A stretch of 64,000 nt of DNA from Micromussa lordhowensis. Lineage: Eukaryota; Cnidaria; Anthozoa; Scleractinia; Lobophylliidae. Below the pieces are notes generated by a model. The model was not told where the DNA came from and ran no database searches. It was given only the letters and a program-made list of their open reading frames with translations. Position numbers and translations under genes: made by a program. The DNA is taken from assembly GCA_964020085.1 (NCBI GenBank), contig OZ026608.1, positions 16,447,479 to 16,511,478 of the forward strand, read 5' to 3'. Shown piece by piece: positions 1 through 12,500 of this stretch (positions are counted from its first letter, which is position 1; each line of letters starts with the position of its first letter).

Positions 1-2
1 AT

Positions 3-3000
3 TGGTGGGAGGATTTTATAACGCATGAGCAAACGCTGAGGTCTAGATGGGACGAGATGCCTGAAGAACGCCTAAAAGAGCTTGCAAAGGAGAACTGGTG
101 TATTCCAAAAATGAAAACACAACAACGGGAGGCGCCGCCAGCTTGTCCAGATGATTCCGCTGCCCGACAAGACAAAGAACTGGAAAGACTGCTGCATAAA
201 GAAAACTCTTTTCCACCTGTAAGTGTCATAAAAATTTCATTACATTTCCTGAAATAGCCCTCCTCACCAGACCGTTCTCGGCTCGTCCCGCTCGCCCTTG
301 ACTACGCACATTTGGCGCTCGCCCTAACCCAACGGGGAGCTTGTTCGCAGGCTATTCCTGTAATACATGCATTCTGTGATACACTGCGCGTCGAGGTTAA
401 TAACCTGAAAATTAAGTAACATAACCTGAAAGCATTCTCTCCAAGTTTTCAAGGTACTAAACGATTCAACAATGCAAACGCTGTTCGCAGGGGAAAAGGA
501 ACACCCAGACTATTTCCATGCAAAATTATTAATGCCACAACTTCAAGAGCGGGCGTTTTGATTTATTTTAAACGGTGCTACGCGATGTAAGTCACTTAAA
601 TGGCCATTTAATATAAAGCTGATAGTAAATAAATTTTTATCCACAGATACAAGTGGGACGTAAAAGAAAAGCCCTGACGAAAACAACAAAAAAATTCAAA
701 ACAAATGGCAAGAAACGAGTTCCTTAGAGACATAGCAATTCAGTTTAACATGAACCTCATAAGTTTTCCCAGTATGCAAAAAGCCGATGTAACTAATGAC
801 TTTGTCGACCGGCAAGGCAACCACGTCTCGTGAGACCGAAAGAAGGAAATTTCCTGAAACAAGCACACCAAGGAGAAAAGAAATTAACGTTTTCTCAGTG
901 TTATTAAAATTAAATTTATCACGAAGCAAAAGAGGCACCCAATTCTTTTATAGCATCGCAGAAGTGTTTCTGACCAATGTTTATTTACGCGCCCGTGGCA
1001 GCCTTTCCAAGGGCAAACACTGGAGATAAAGCTTCTCAGTAGGTTCCTTCATAATAACCTCAAGAAGAACAAAAAAAAGCAATCAAGCTCTGGCATTACA
1101 GAAAAGCGTTTGAATTTTTATAAGAGCAGTGTACCGGTGTGCAAAACGGAGCGCCTTAAATTTTGTTTTATTGTTAGCCATAGCCTTATAATGTGAAATA
1201 GTATATTTTGGTATGTATATTTTCTTGTACAAGATTATCTCAAGTGAGATAATTTCATTCCATTTGTATACTTGTATTATTATTGTCCTTTATAACTATT
1301 TTAATTATAAAACTTGTTCTTGTATATTATACAGGTAATTCAGTCTTCGGACTGCGAGGTGTTCTTTTTTTAACACTGAAACGAGTGTATCTATCTACCT
1401 CCGTATCAAGTAAGGCTGTATCGTTTCGACACAGCGTTTAAGCGGCAATCACGCTTTGGGTAAACTTTACCACTGCAAGATCACGAACTATAAGGAATTA
1501 ACGTTTTCCGAGTGTTAATATTAAATATGTCACGAATCAAAATAGGCTCCCAATTCTTTTATAACATCGCAGATGTGTTTCTCATTCTGGGGTTTCATTA
1601 GAAGCCGGCTACCGGCGGAATACCGCCGTCTTTGTTGTCTCAAATTTGCTTCTCATCGCCGACTAATGTGGCCTGATTTTCACTCAAACCCCGGACTCAA
1701 TCCCTTCTAGTGACCGCCGCTACGCTTACTGGCCTTACTTTGACTAACACAGGCACCCACACCAAAGTTTATTGAAATCCTTGCATTTAAGGTTATATAT
1801 GTCACGATCTAGGGTGACCCGGCAATGTTCTAATTCCGTGGCAGCCCGCATGGGGCAAACTTTACCACTGACACTGGAGATAAACTTCATAATAACCTCA
1901 AGCACAGTGCGAGTTTCAAAGCAAAACGAAAAACGCAATAATGCTCTGGCATTACAGGAAAGCCTTTGATTTTTTATAACAGCAGTTTACCTCGGTATCA
2001 AGTAAGGCTGCATCGTTTCGACACAGCGTTTAAGCGGCAATCAAGCTCGCTTGGGGTAAACTTTACCACTGCAAGATCACGAACGATTTGTCATGTGATC
2101 GGTACTGAATAGTGGGAAATGTGGGTGGTCCTCTCGCTTCTTTAATTCAGTCAAATCGAGGGCCAATGGAGTCTCTATGCTTTACACAAACGACGTAATG
2201 GCTGTGAACTAGGTTGAAATAAGCTTAAATAAGAAGCTGTTTTCACTTTATCAAATTATAAGGAAGCGCCAACCAAGCGCGCTCGCGGTAAACTTTACCG
2301 CGGTAAACATTACCGCTGACGTTTTAGGAGATTTGTAATTCGATGAGGCTAAGTAATGTACACGAACTGTCAGTCCAAAAGATTATAACTTTCAGGCGTA
2401 CGTGAACTAGAAACCCCGGTCGAGAAGATCAGCAAACGAGGGTTGCAGCTCGTAAAAGGAATGCAAAATATGGCTCTTCTACCAATTTTACGTCCTCCTT
2501 GATACTGTACACGATATTTGCAAATGGGTCTATTGACAATGTCAAGATGGCCGTGAACGACATATCTCGAGGCATATAGAAAGCAAAGTTACGACGCTGC
2601 CGGAGGAAGTCCGAAAAATAACAAGCTTACTGAAAAATTGTGCGGTAGATGTAAACAATGTAAGGACAAGTCACAGTTCGGTTGGCGAGGTGCGCTCGAA
2701 GGGACTAAACCTCAAGTGTACACGAGTCTTGGATTTTCAAAGGTAGTGAAGATAACAAGGTAAGATGTATGTTTTCATTGTCTAATTTTAAAGGGAAACA
2801 GAAACTCTCCATTGAAATACAATTATCTTGGCTCCAGATGCCAGAAAATTTGGCGGCAACAAAACGTGATTTCGCGCCAGCTTAATAATAGCCCAAGTTT
2901 ATTTACTTTCAGGTAGTGCCGACAGTCATGCGATATACCGGTGAACAGGGCCAGTTGTTAGGGATTTGAGATTTCCGCGAGGCATAAGAGTAAAAATTTG

Positions 3001-6000
3001 AGGGAAAGTTAAGAATTCGATCACAGTCGATTAATGCTGAAGAATTAAACCGTTTTGCGTGGCTGAACAGTCGAACTAGCCATACAGTAATTTGCTTTCA
3101 AGCAAAGTCCGTCATAATTGCCGCGAAAACTGTTTGTCGCGCGAGTCACGGTAAAGTTTACCACGACAAAATTGTTCTCAAACTGTTTTTAAAAACTTTT
3201 CCATGCTTGAAGCAATATAATCCGACTTTTGGTTTGATATGAACAACACTCATGCGTCACTTCGTATTAGAAGAATCGGAAAGATGTACGTAGCAGCAAT
3301 TCCAATTTTCTCAAACAACGAGTTCAAGTTCTGCTTTCGTGACCGCGACCTGTCATCAAGAGCTCTTGAGACCTAGATGATGAATAAGATATCATTGACC
3401 CAAGAAGTTTCGCTCGATTAGTTTTTACCAAACATAAAGCGCGCAATCTTTCACGGACTTAATCATAGATCTTTCGTTTTCTTGGGTCAAAATAGGCTGT
3501 TTCACTAAGAAACTTAGCACTTGAAGGAAAGGTAACATTATTTAGCCATTTGGGATGAAAACGGTTGGTATTTCACAAACAGCTGCTAGTAAAGTTTACT
3601 CTCACGGGTAAACTTTACTCGGCTAGAAGGCTATTAAAAAAGCTGCCCTGTGATTGGTCAAACGTGGGTAAAGTTTACCCTTTTGGGTAAAGATTTTTAG
3701 TCCGTATTGTTTTTGACCAGTCCGTATTGCTTTCGACATGTGTTACACATACATGTAAAAAACTAATTAAACAGTTCTGCTTTAGGTACATGTATGCCCT
3801 GGGGTGATCTACAAATGGTGACTTTGCGAATTTTGTGTACATTCCAGGTGGAAGTCCAGTTTGCATAGCATGAATATAAATTTACCATCGAGGAGTACAT
3901 GTATCAAAATGGCTAATCCTAGGGGTTTCATTAGGCGCTTGGCCACGGGCAAATTGACCGGCTGTGAGGATGATTTTGCTTGCCTGGCTTCACCAGGATG
4001 GTTTTGCCTCCCTGTGAAAATAAGTTGCCCCCTACTTAAACCCCCCCAGTAATCCCCCCTTGGATTGGATGCTAGTCCAAGAGGATGGAGATGCTAGAGG
4101 ATGGAGATGCTAGAGGATGGAGATGTGTTTAAACTGACTTGTCTAACCACATATTATGCAAAATCAGCATCAGAGGATTGGCCATTTCTAGACCCTCGTT
4201 GGAATTTAAACCGGAAGTACTCAAAAAATACAATGTTCGTGTGATTTGAGAGGGATTTCCAGGGCACGAGAAAAACTTGAATTCCAGCTTGCATGTATGT
4301 CTAGCAGCTTCCAGAGTTTGATTGCCCTGAGAAAGTTTCAGACATTTGACTTCTTTTAATATTTAGTTGGCAGATGACTTGCCTGATTTAGTTAAATTAT
4401 ATTTAACAAAGTTAACCGCCACGAGCTAAGCGTGCAACCTCCTGGTCAGCGGTCGCGTGCTCAATTGCAGGCTCACATGGTTGGTTCCAGCTTCATTTCA
4501 GGGTGTGTTAGTATTTTCGTTAGTGGAGTGTGAGCAGCTCGTGTTGCTCGTTGTTTTCTCGGGCTGTTTTAGCAATTTTAGCGGTTGTCTTGGAGCAGCT
4601 CACGCTGCTAGCTTGTTAGCAACGGTTTGCCTGCGTTCCTCCTCCCCCCCCCCCCCTCCCTCTTTTCTTTCCTTCCACTGATTCTATCAGTGTTGACGGG
4701 TGCCTGGAATGGGGGCTCATGGCTGGGTTGCGGGGATTGGCCAGCCATGGGAGCGGTAGTCTATCTAGGGGCTGGCTGCCCACAGTGGAAGCCCTTGGAT
4801 ATCCCAGGCACCCACCTTCCATTTAGCGAGGCAGCGGGTTAATTGCATGTAACTTGCTCATCGGGCAAGTGAGAACCAAAAGTTTCTTACATGGTGGTTG
4901 TCCCAGACAAATGCATGGCACTTTCTTGCGAGCCCTGATTACCTTTAGTAAGGAACAGGTTTTACATGTATATATGGAAGATTAAGCCAATCAGAATACA
5001 GGAAAGCCATGTATATTTGACTCGGTAGCACATCCAACCTTCCCATCATGCGGTGCACATAGGTCGCATTGATTTTGTTGACCATAGTATTTTCTATGGC
5101 ATAGTATAATAAAATAGTTGTACTTTCAAGTGGTATACCATGGAGTAAATTGAATATGAGGCTCAAAAGGCTCTTAAAATTGTCAAATAGTTGCTGTTTA
5201 ACTAAACATTTCGGGCCTAGCCCTTCTTCAGTAGGTGGAAGAATACTATGGAATATCCCACTTGTCACTTACATTTTCTTGGTACATGCTTAAAGAGTTG
5301 GTATATGCCTAGAGACTTGTGTGTATACCGAGAAAATTCAAGTGACTTATGGATATTCCATGGTATACCACTCAAAAGCATTGCATAACTTAAATACACA
5401 TAATTATGTCCATATTTCCATGTCCAATTTGCTTTCAGAATCTTGATGAGTGGGAAGTTAATGATGTTTTGATGTGGCTTGCTGCAACCAGAAACTACCA
5501 ATATGCTGAGGTGTTCAGAGAAAATGAGATTACCGGACCAGCGTTACGCCAATTGACAAGCACAAAACTTAGCCAGATGAATATTACAGATGCTTTTCAC
5601 AAGCAATCTCTTTTGCTTGCTATTCAAGAACTTTTTCATGGAGACTCTGAAATGGTAAATGTTGGCCTACCCTGTGGTACGAAATAATGCACAGAACACA
5701 GCATTCTGTAGAATTGAATGCACAGCCAGGCCTGACCAGTCAAAATAACTCCCAAAAGCCTTACTAACAATAAAACTAAAAATCAAACTAAAAGAAAACT
5801 AAAAGAAAACTAAAAATCAAGTGGAGATCTGTAATACTATCAACTACAAAATCTCCTTCTTGACAACAAATAATAATATTAATTATTAATAATTAATGGA
5901 ATAAATAATAGTTATAATTATTATTTTACTCATTACAAGAAGTTTTAGTTCATTTTCTGACAGTCAAGTGAAACTGTAGCCTGTGAGGCAGACGCTAACA

Positions 6001-6367
6001 ACCACTGGTTACTAGCAATGGCTACATGTATTTAGAGAGAAATTCTGTCTGTGATGCAGGCCAGTGAAACTGATGCAATGTAGAAAAACAACAGCAACAA
6101 AAACATAGTTTACAAACTGTATTTAACAACAATGGTTTGATTTAGCCGTAGTTTACCCTTGATAAATATGTTTATGACAGAATAAGTTCAGTAGTTATTT
6201 TCTAGTTTTTACTGACACATCCAAGTCTTATTTTTAAATGTTAGTTATTGTTCTTTTTTCATATACAGAGAAAATCTGAAGTATTCAGTGGACTTCAGTC
6301 AGCAAAAAGAGGTCAGTTTCTATCAAACATTTCCAGCTGATGTTTTCCCTTCCAGTTAATAAGTACT

Positions 6368-6400
<33 letters not shown>

Positions 6401-6538
6401 GATTGGTTAAAACCACATGCATAATTCACCATAACCAGCTGCTGTTGACCAAATTTGCAAAGAATTTTGTCATATTGAACCGATGACGTCAAACGTGCAG
6501 CCCGTTGCAGATTATTGAACCATTAACGTCAAAATGAT

Positions 6539-6571
<33 letters not shown>

Positions 6572-9500
6572 CATTGACCAAGAAAACCTGGGGACGAGGT
6601 TTTGTTATTTTAAAGTGGTACTACGACCAAAAAACAATTCTTTTTTTCTTTGGATTTCAAAACTATGTTAACTAAACACTAACTGAACCAAGTTTTAAGT
6701 TCTGATTTTAAAAAGACACCTGTTTATTTTAACTGGTATTTTCTTATTTATTGGTCTGCCATTACTAACTTTAAAATCTTGAGAGAGCTGGGTCCAGGAG
6801 AAAATGACGTCAAAGACTCACTACAGTACACTCAAAATAAACAGCCTTTGGATAAAACTCAAAGCTCAAAATTTTGCCAGTTGGGTGTTAAGTGAACACG
6901 CTTTCAAAATCAGAAGAAAAAAAGGAAATGATTTTTTGACCATAGTACCACTTTAACAAAGAGCGAAATGGCTGTGAGTAGGTTTACAAGTTTGAGCGAA
7001 GAAAATATAATGAATAATAAAGCAATTAAATTGAATTTTGCTTTTGTAGGATATGAAGAATTCTGCAGATCTCAGGTTATCTCGTGTTATCCCCGTTATC
7101 CTTCAGCCTCGGTGGATAACACCCTCCTTGACCTGCAGAATTCTTCATATCCTATGAAAGCCGAATTCAATAATTGCTAATTCTAGAACAACTTGAAAGA
7201 GGAGTGAGGTGCGGGGGTCGGTACCTCACTTTGTTATCACACACAGTCATGTTTGGTACCTCACATGTTTCCCACTGACTTCTGACAAAGAAAATCATAT
7301 AAAAGTTTGCTTGATTTTCAGTCTAGTTTATACCCTGTAAAAACAGTTGGTTATGTTTTTTATTGTGGTCATTCACTGCAGACAGAATGCTTTACTTACC
7401 AATTAATGATGTAATTTAAACATGACAATAATGACTGTCTATAGGTGATGATTTCAATTAGCCATGTAAATCGTTTAAGCCAGAAACTAGGTAAAATACC
7501 CTATCCAACTTTTTGGACCGTGTGTTTAACTGCAATCAGAAAGATTTTGATTTGAAGCCATTTCCTTGACCACAACCATTAATAGCAACTGGAAATTTCT
7601 GCCTGTTTCAAATCTCACCACATCTCTACAATCTACAGTGTATGGGTGAACCAAATAAATTGAATTGAAGATCAACATTAAAGTTTTGAATTGAGGTGCT
7701 GTTAAAATATCAAACAGCATGAATTAAGAATGGAGGTACCCTGCGAGCAGAGTCTCCTTTGATCTTCCTAGACAAATCTCCTTTCTCTTCCCGATTTGTC
7801 TAGGACGATCGAAGGAGACTCTGCTCACAGGGTAGAATGGAGGAAGAATGAAGTCTTAATCAAATTTCCATTTAATGAATTCATTAATTTCCTTTGCTAG
7901 ATTGGTAAGAATGCGCGAGTCATTTTGACTAGAATAGAGCAGTTTTCATTTGAGTGTTGAAAAGTAATTGGATCAACAACGTAACGCTACAGTGTACATG
8001 ATTGGCTTACAACTCGCACCACTTTTCATCCAATCAGAAGTAACACGCAAACCAATTGTGACTCACTTGCGCTCATTTTCCCACACTCATTTACCTGCAC
8101 TTTGCATCAGCTACAGGTAATTACTTCGAACTTTGAATGGTTCACTGCATTTTCTGTGTCCATTGTGATTACTTTGGTTTTGATTTTACAAGACTCAATT
8201 GAAAGCCACTCTATTTATTTACTAGTTAGTTAATTAAGTATTAACAGTTTTTTATTGACGTGTTCTATTTTATACATAAGTAAACTGACAGTATACAGTG
8301 AAATCCTGGCTTTGCAAACCCTTGATTTTCAAACCTCTTGATAACTCAAACCAAAAGTTGTTTCTCTCTACTCAACTCAACTCTAACACTGTTATTTTAC
8401 CCAGTTTCTCAAACTACCCAATTTTTGAACCAATGTTTGTTTCCCTTGGAACGCCAAAAAATCCGGATTCCACTGCATAGATAACTGGTTCAAAATCGGT
8501 GTAAAGTTAATCAATGAGGTGTGGATACATTTGTCAAATAAATGTAATGTTAAGTGTCATATTTTATTACTTTTTATTGGTATTAACAGGTTCCAAGGGA
8601 GGCCATTTGTTTAAAGAGCAAAACTTAACCTCTCTGCAGTGGTGTGATAAGTGCGGGAAGTGTCTTTGGGGATTGCACCGTCAAGGGGTTCTGTGTTCAG
8701 AGTGCGGCTATCAGTGTCATAGAAAGTGTATGTTTGACACTGTCACTGTGTGTCCGAGGAGAAGAGTTAGAGTGCGAAGAGAAAGCGATGCAGATGGTAA
8801 GATCACATCACATTTATAAGTTTAATAAGTTATTCATTGTCAACTTGACAAAGACAGACAGACAACCTTTGTTTAAGGCCTTACTGATGTTCTTAACACA
8901 TTTTGACCCCTTTTGTAGCCCAGTCTACACTACATTGGAGAAATTTGAAGTAAACATATTCGATGTTGCTATGTTTGTTCATTAAAACAATGTAGATCAC
9001 ACATGGTGTCAAAATGTGGTAAGAACAAAAACGTGGCACACAAGCCATTGGGTTAGTGTTTGGCCTAGTTCACACTAGCTACATAACGACCTAGCAGCAT
9101 AATGACAAAACGACATAACAACATAACGACATAGCGACATAATGACATGACAACATAATTGCTTATGCCAATAGTGCAAACATCAACTTACTTGTGTCGT
9201 GATGTTTACACATAACGTCTTTTGTATGTTGTTATGTGGCTTGTGTGAACTAGACCTCACTGATGCTCTTACGACATTTTCACTTCCTCTGTAGCCCCAT
9301 CCACATTAAATCTGAGAAATTTGAAAACGGCATTTTCTCCCGGAAAATGTATCAAGTGTTTTCCTTCCACACTTTTCCAGAGAGATTATTTTAGAAACAT
9401 AACCATCACTGGTGGCAGAAATGTTTTTGTGAACCCTTCAGGGTTAGGATTAAGTGGCTGAGTGGTTAGGGTGCCAGACTTAAAGATTGTGCTTCCAAGT

Positions 9501-12500
9501 TCTGTTCTGACCACCAGCTGGTGTTGTTCTCTGTAGTTCCGAGTTTAACTCCTTGGTCGCTCTTGTAAATAGCCAACTGGTCTGCCTCCTGTCCCAGTCA
9601 GCTGGGATTTTCAACCATGTTATGTTTATTTACATTGTATTTGTTTCATCATTTTGTTTCCATTGGCCATGAAAACCCCATTGGGGGAGTGTTCAATGAA
9701 GATATCAATTAAGATGAATTTTCCATTTTTTTACATTTAGTTCCAGTATTTGGAGCAGAACTCGGCGCACAATTTCGTCCTGCTGAGAAAGCAGCACCTA
9801 CTATAGTAATGAAATGCGTCCAGGCTATCGAGAGAGGACATCTAATTAGGACAGTGGGAATCTACAGTGTTGTACCATCAGGAAGTGAAAAGAACGCTCT
9901 CAAGACTGCCTTAAATCAGAGTAAGCTATTGACAACGTAATTCTGACAACACGGACAACATAATTCTGGTTCTGTTTCCATCACTTTATGTTAAAATCCA
10001 CAAAGCCTATGATTATTTTCTCTCATTAATTTCTCATTTGGAAGTAAAGTTCCCAGAAGATGGACCCAAACCCAATAATTTTACATTCACTCAACATTGT
10101 TGGACAGCATTAAATCAAAGTGTTGTAACATGTTTACCAAGTTTTATGCTGGAGGGGTTTAGAATTGAGTGGTATTGAACCAAAACTAAACCAGTTACGT
10201 ACCAATTAGACCACTTAGCCAATCTCAAACCATAGTAAAACCAAAACTAAAACCAAAGTAACTGTCTGATTACTTTTGACACTAAATTGAAGACCGCTCT
10301 AAGGTAAAAAACGGCTTTTCAGCCAATCAGGCATGCAGAAACAAAAATATATCTACATCTAGATCTACATTTTTACATGGCTAAGGTTGCCCATCCTGCC
10401 ACGGAGTGCTGGTGTTGGGGAATGTGATTAAGTTAATATAGTGCAAAGTAATACTGTGCTGTGCATGGTGCTCTTACAGTTCTAGGAAAAAAGAAATCAT
10501 TGTTAAATGTTAAAATGTGCCTGTAGGGCGAGTCTGAAAGGGTTCTCTGGTTTGATCTGGCGTATGTTGGATGGCAAGCTGTTGTATTCTGTCATTGTTC
10601 TTAGGGAGCAGCTGTTTTTGTAGATTTCTCCTCTTCCCTCGGTTGATGTAGGTTGCCTGTGATCTTGTGTTGTAACTTGAAGGCATCATTCTGTTAAAGT
10701 GAAGTCTGATTGAATTTTACCCAGGAGGGTTAGCTACAATGCATTCCATATACTGTATGTGTTCGTTAGATTAAAATTTTTTAATACTGTTTTTCTTTTT
10801 CAGGTGCGAAGAATGTGAACATGGATGACGAGGAATGGAGAAATCCTCACTGTGTTGCGACTGTTCTCAAGATGTATCTAAATGAACTTCCAACCTGTCT
10901 GTTTACTGAAGAAAAGTATTTCTCTTTCGTCAAAATGTTTAGGGGTAAGTACTTTTTTCTGCCAGTGTTGTAATGTAAAAATGAATTTTATGTTTAATAC
11001 TGCACTTTTCTACACTGCGCTGAACAGTACGGTACGACACGACACGACACAGCACTACACGACACAGCACTACACGACACGACACAACACTGCACGACAC
11101 GGTACGATACGACACGGCGCGGCGCAACACGTCACCACACGACACATCACGACACGGCACGACATGATACGACACGGCAAGGCACGTCACTTCCGTTTTG
11201 ACAAATTTGACTGTATTACGTCTGAGCAAAATAGACGGTTGTTATCAAGAGGACATTTAAAAGTCCTGGTGTGATGTTTGTATTTTTAATTTCTGGTTTG
11301 GAATCTGGTTTGCTTCCTTTTTTCAGAGGAGAATAGAGATGCCGTTGGCACGAAGCTCAAAGAATTGGTTGAAAATCTACCTCATGAAAACAGATCTCTC
11401 CTAAATTATCTGTTGCGACATTTTTACAAGTAAGAAAACTTCATATATAAAGTTAATGAATATATAGTTTATAGTGACTGGTTACCTCTAGGCCATTTGT
11501 CTTGAAATTATGTCTTGGGAGCTTGAGCAAAGCACGACAACTATATGCTTTACGTGTTCAGTTCTGCAACGAGAACGCTGCAGAACACTAGCGCTGCACG
11601 TGCGTTATAAATCTTTGTAAGTTCTAGGAGATCGTAAACCACGACAGGTTTTTTTTGTCATACATTTGAACCCCGCCTTACAGCCACTTAATTGTGGCCC
11701 AAACAACAGTTCAGTCAGTCATTTTCTCATTTAAAGAACCCGGGCTTTAATACAGCTACCCCGTTAATACGGCCAGATTTTTGTGGCCCGTTGTGACCGG
11801 ATTAATTTTACTTTTGTCTGCTCGGTGACCTGGCCTTTAAATGGCAGCAAGGCTGGAAGTGACCTTGTTTTGATACAGAACTCTCTCTTGTTGTCATGTA
11901 AATGCACCTAGTTAGCATTAGAACAACTTGATTTACACAACAAAAGCAGTGAGGTCTGTATCAAAACAAGGTCACCTCCAGCCTCGCTGCCACTCAAAGG
12001 CCAGGTCACTCTGCAGGCAACTGTAAAGAGGAACTGAACGCTGTCACTACAGATTTAATTCGAGCAGTGTTTTAGACTGATGGAAGCTCTGAACACATCT
12101 AGATGTCTTGAAATTCGATGGTAAAATAAAAATGTGTTTGTAACTAGGCGTCGTCCTCGGTATCGCCGTCATTGTTTAAGCTCCCTCTTGAATGATGATG
12201 TCGAGTGATTAGTAACGAAGTCTTTGAAAATTTTGGTGACATTGTTTAACAAGTAAGTACAAAAGGTTTCACCAAACGTGAAATATACCACCATCTATGT
12301 TGGGTGTAATTTATCTGTTTCTGAAGGTGAGCATTTTAATGGGGGAGATATAAAGACGTTTTCGTGTGTCGTATCGCTGTTATCTTGCAGTTTGCAGGCT
12401 TGGATCGTATTAAAAACGTTGACTGTCGGTCTCTGTATGAACTTCACCGCGCAGAGCACCGAAAATAAGTACACGCAGCGATAAAATGTCATGGTTGTTA

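Larger units (their letters stand above)
3..8796 (+). other. PIK3R1: p85 N-terminal block: upstream exon, SAM domain exon, linker exon, C1 domain exon
   Basis: Exons are 3-218, 5439-5654, 6269-6311 (43 nt) and 8590-8796, with phases 0, 0, 1 and 1. The first encodes an unrecognised charged segment (begins WWEDF, ends NSFPP); only its phase and strong GTAAGT donor link it to this gene. The second encodes a complete SAM domain (starts [16 protein letters not shown]). SAM domains usually mediate protein oligomerisation. The fourth encodes a C1 zinc-finger domain with the H-x(n)-C-x2-C pattern ([30 protein letters not shown]). Whether it binds diacylglycerol cannot be told; many RhoGAP-associated C1 domains do. 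The link from the first exon to SAM is the least secure junction, because the intervening intron is 5.2 kb. Confidence 0.8.

Noticed and set aside
10882..11274. Open frames of 96-130 aa on both strands
   Set aside because: They arise from the CGACA pentamer array, which has few stops in any frame. The true coding there is the p85 exon 10804-10944 only.
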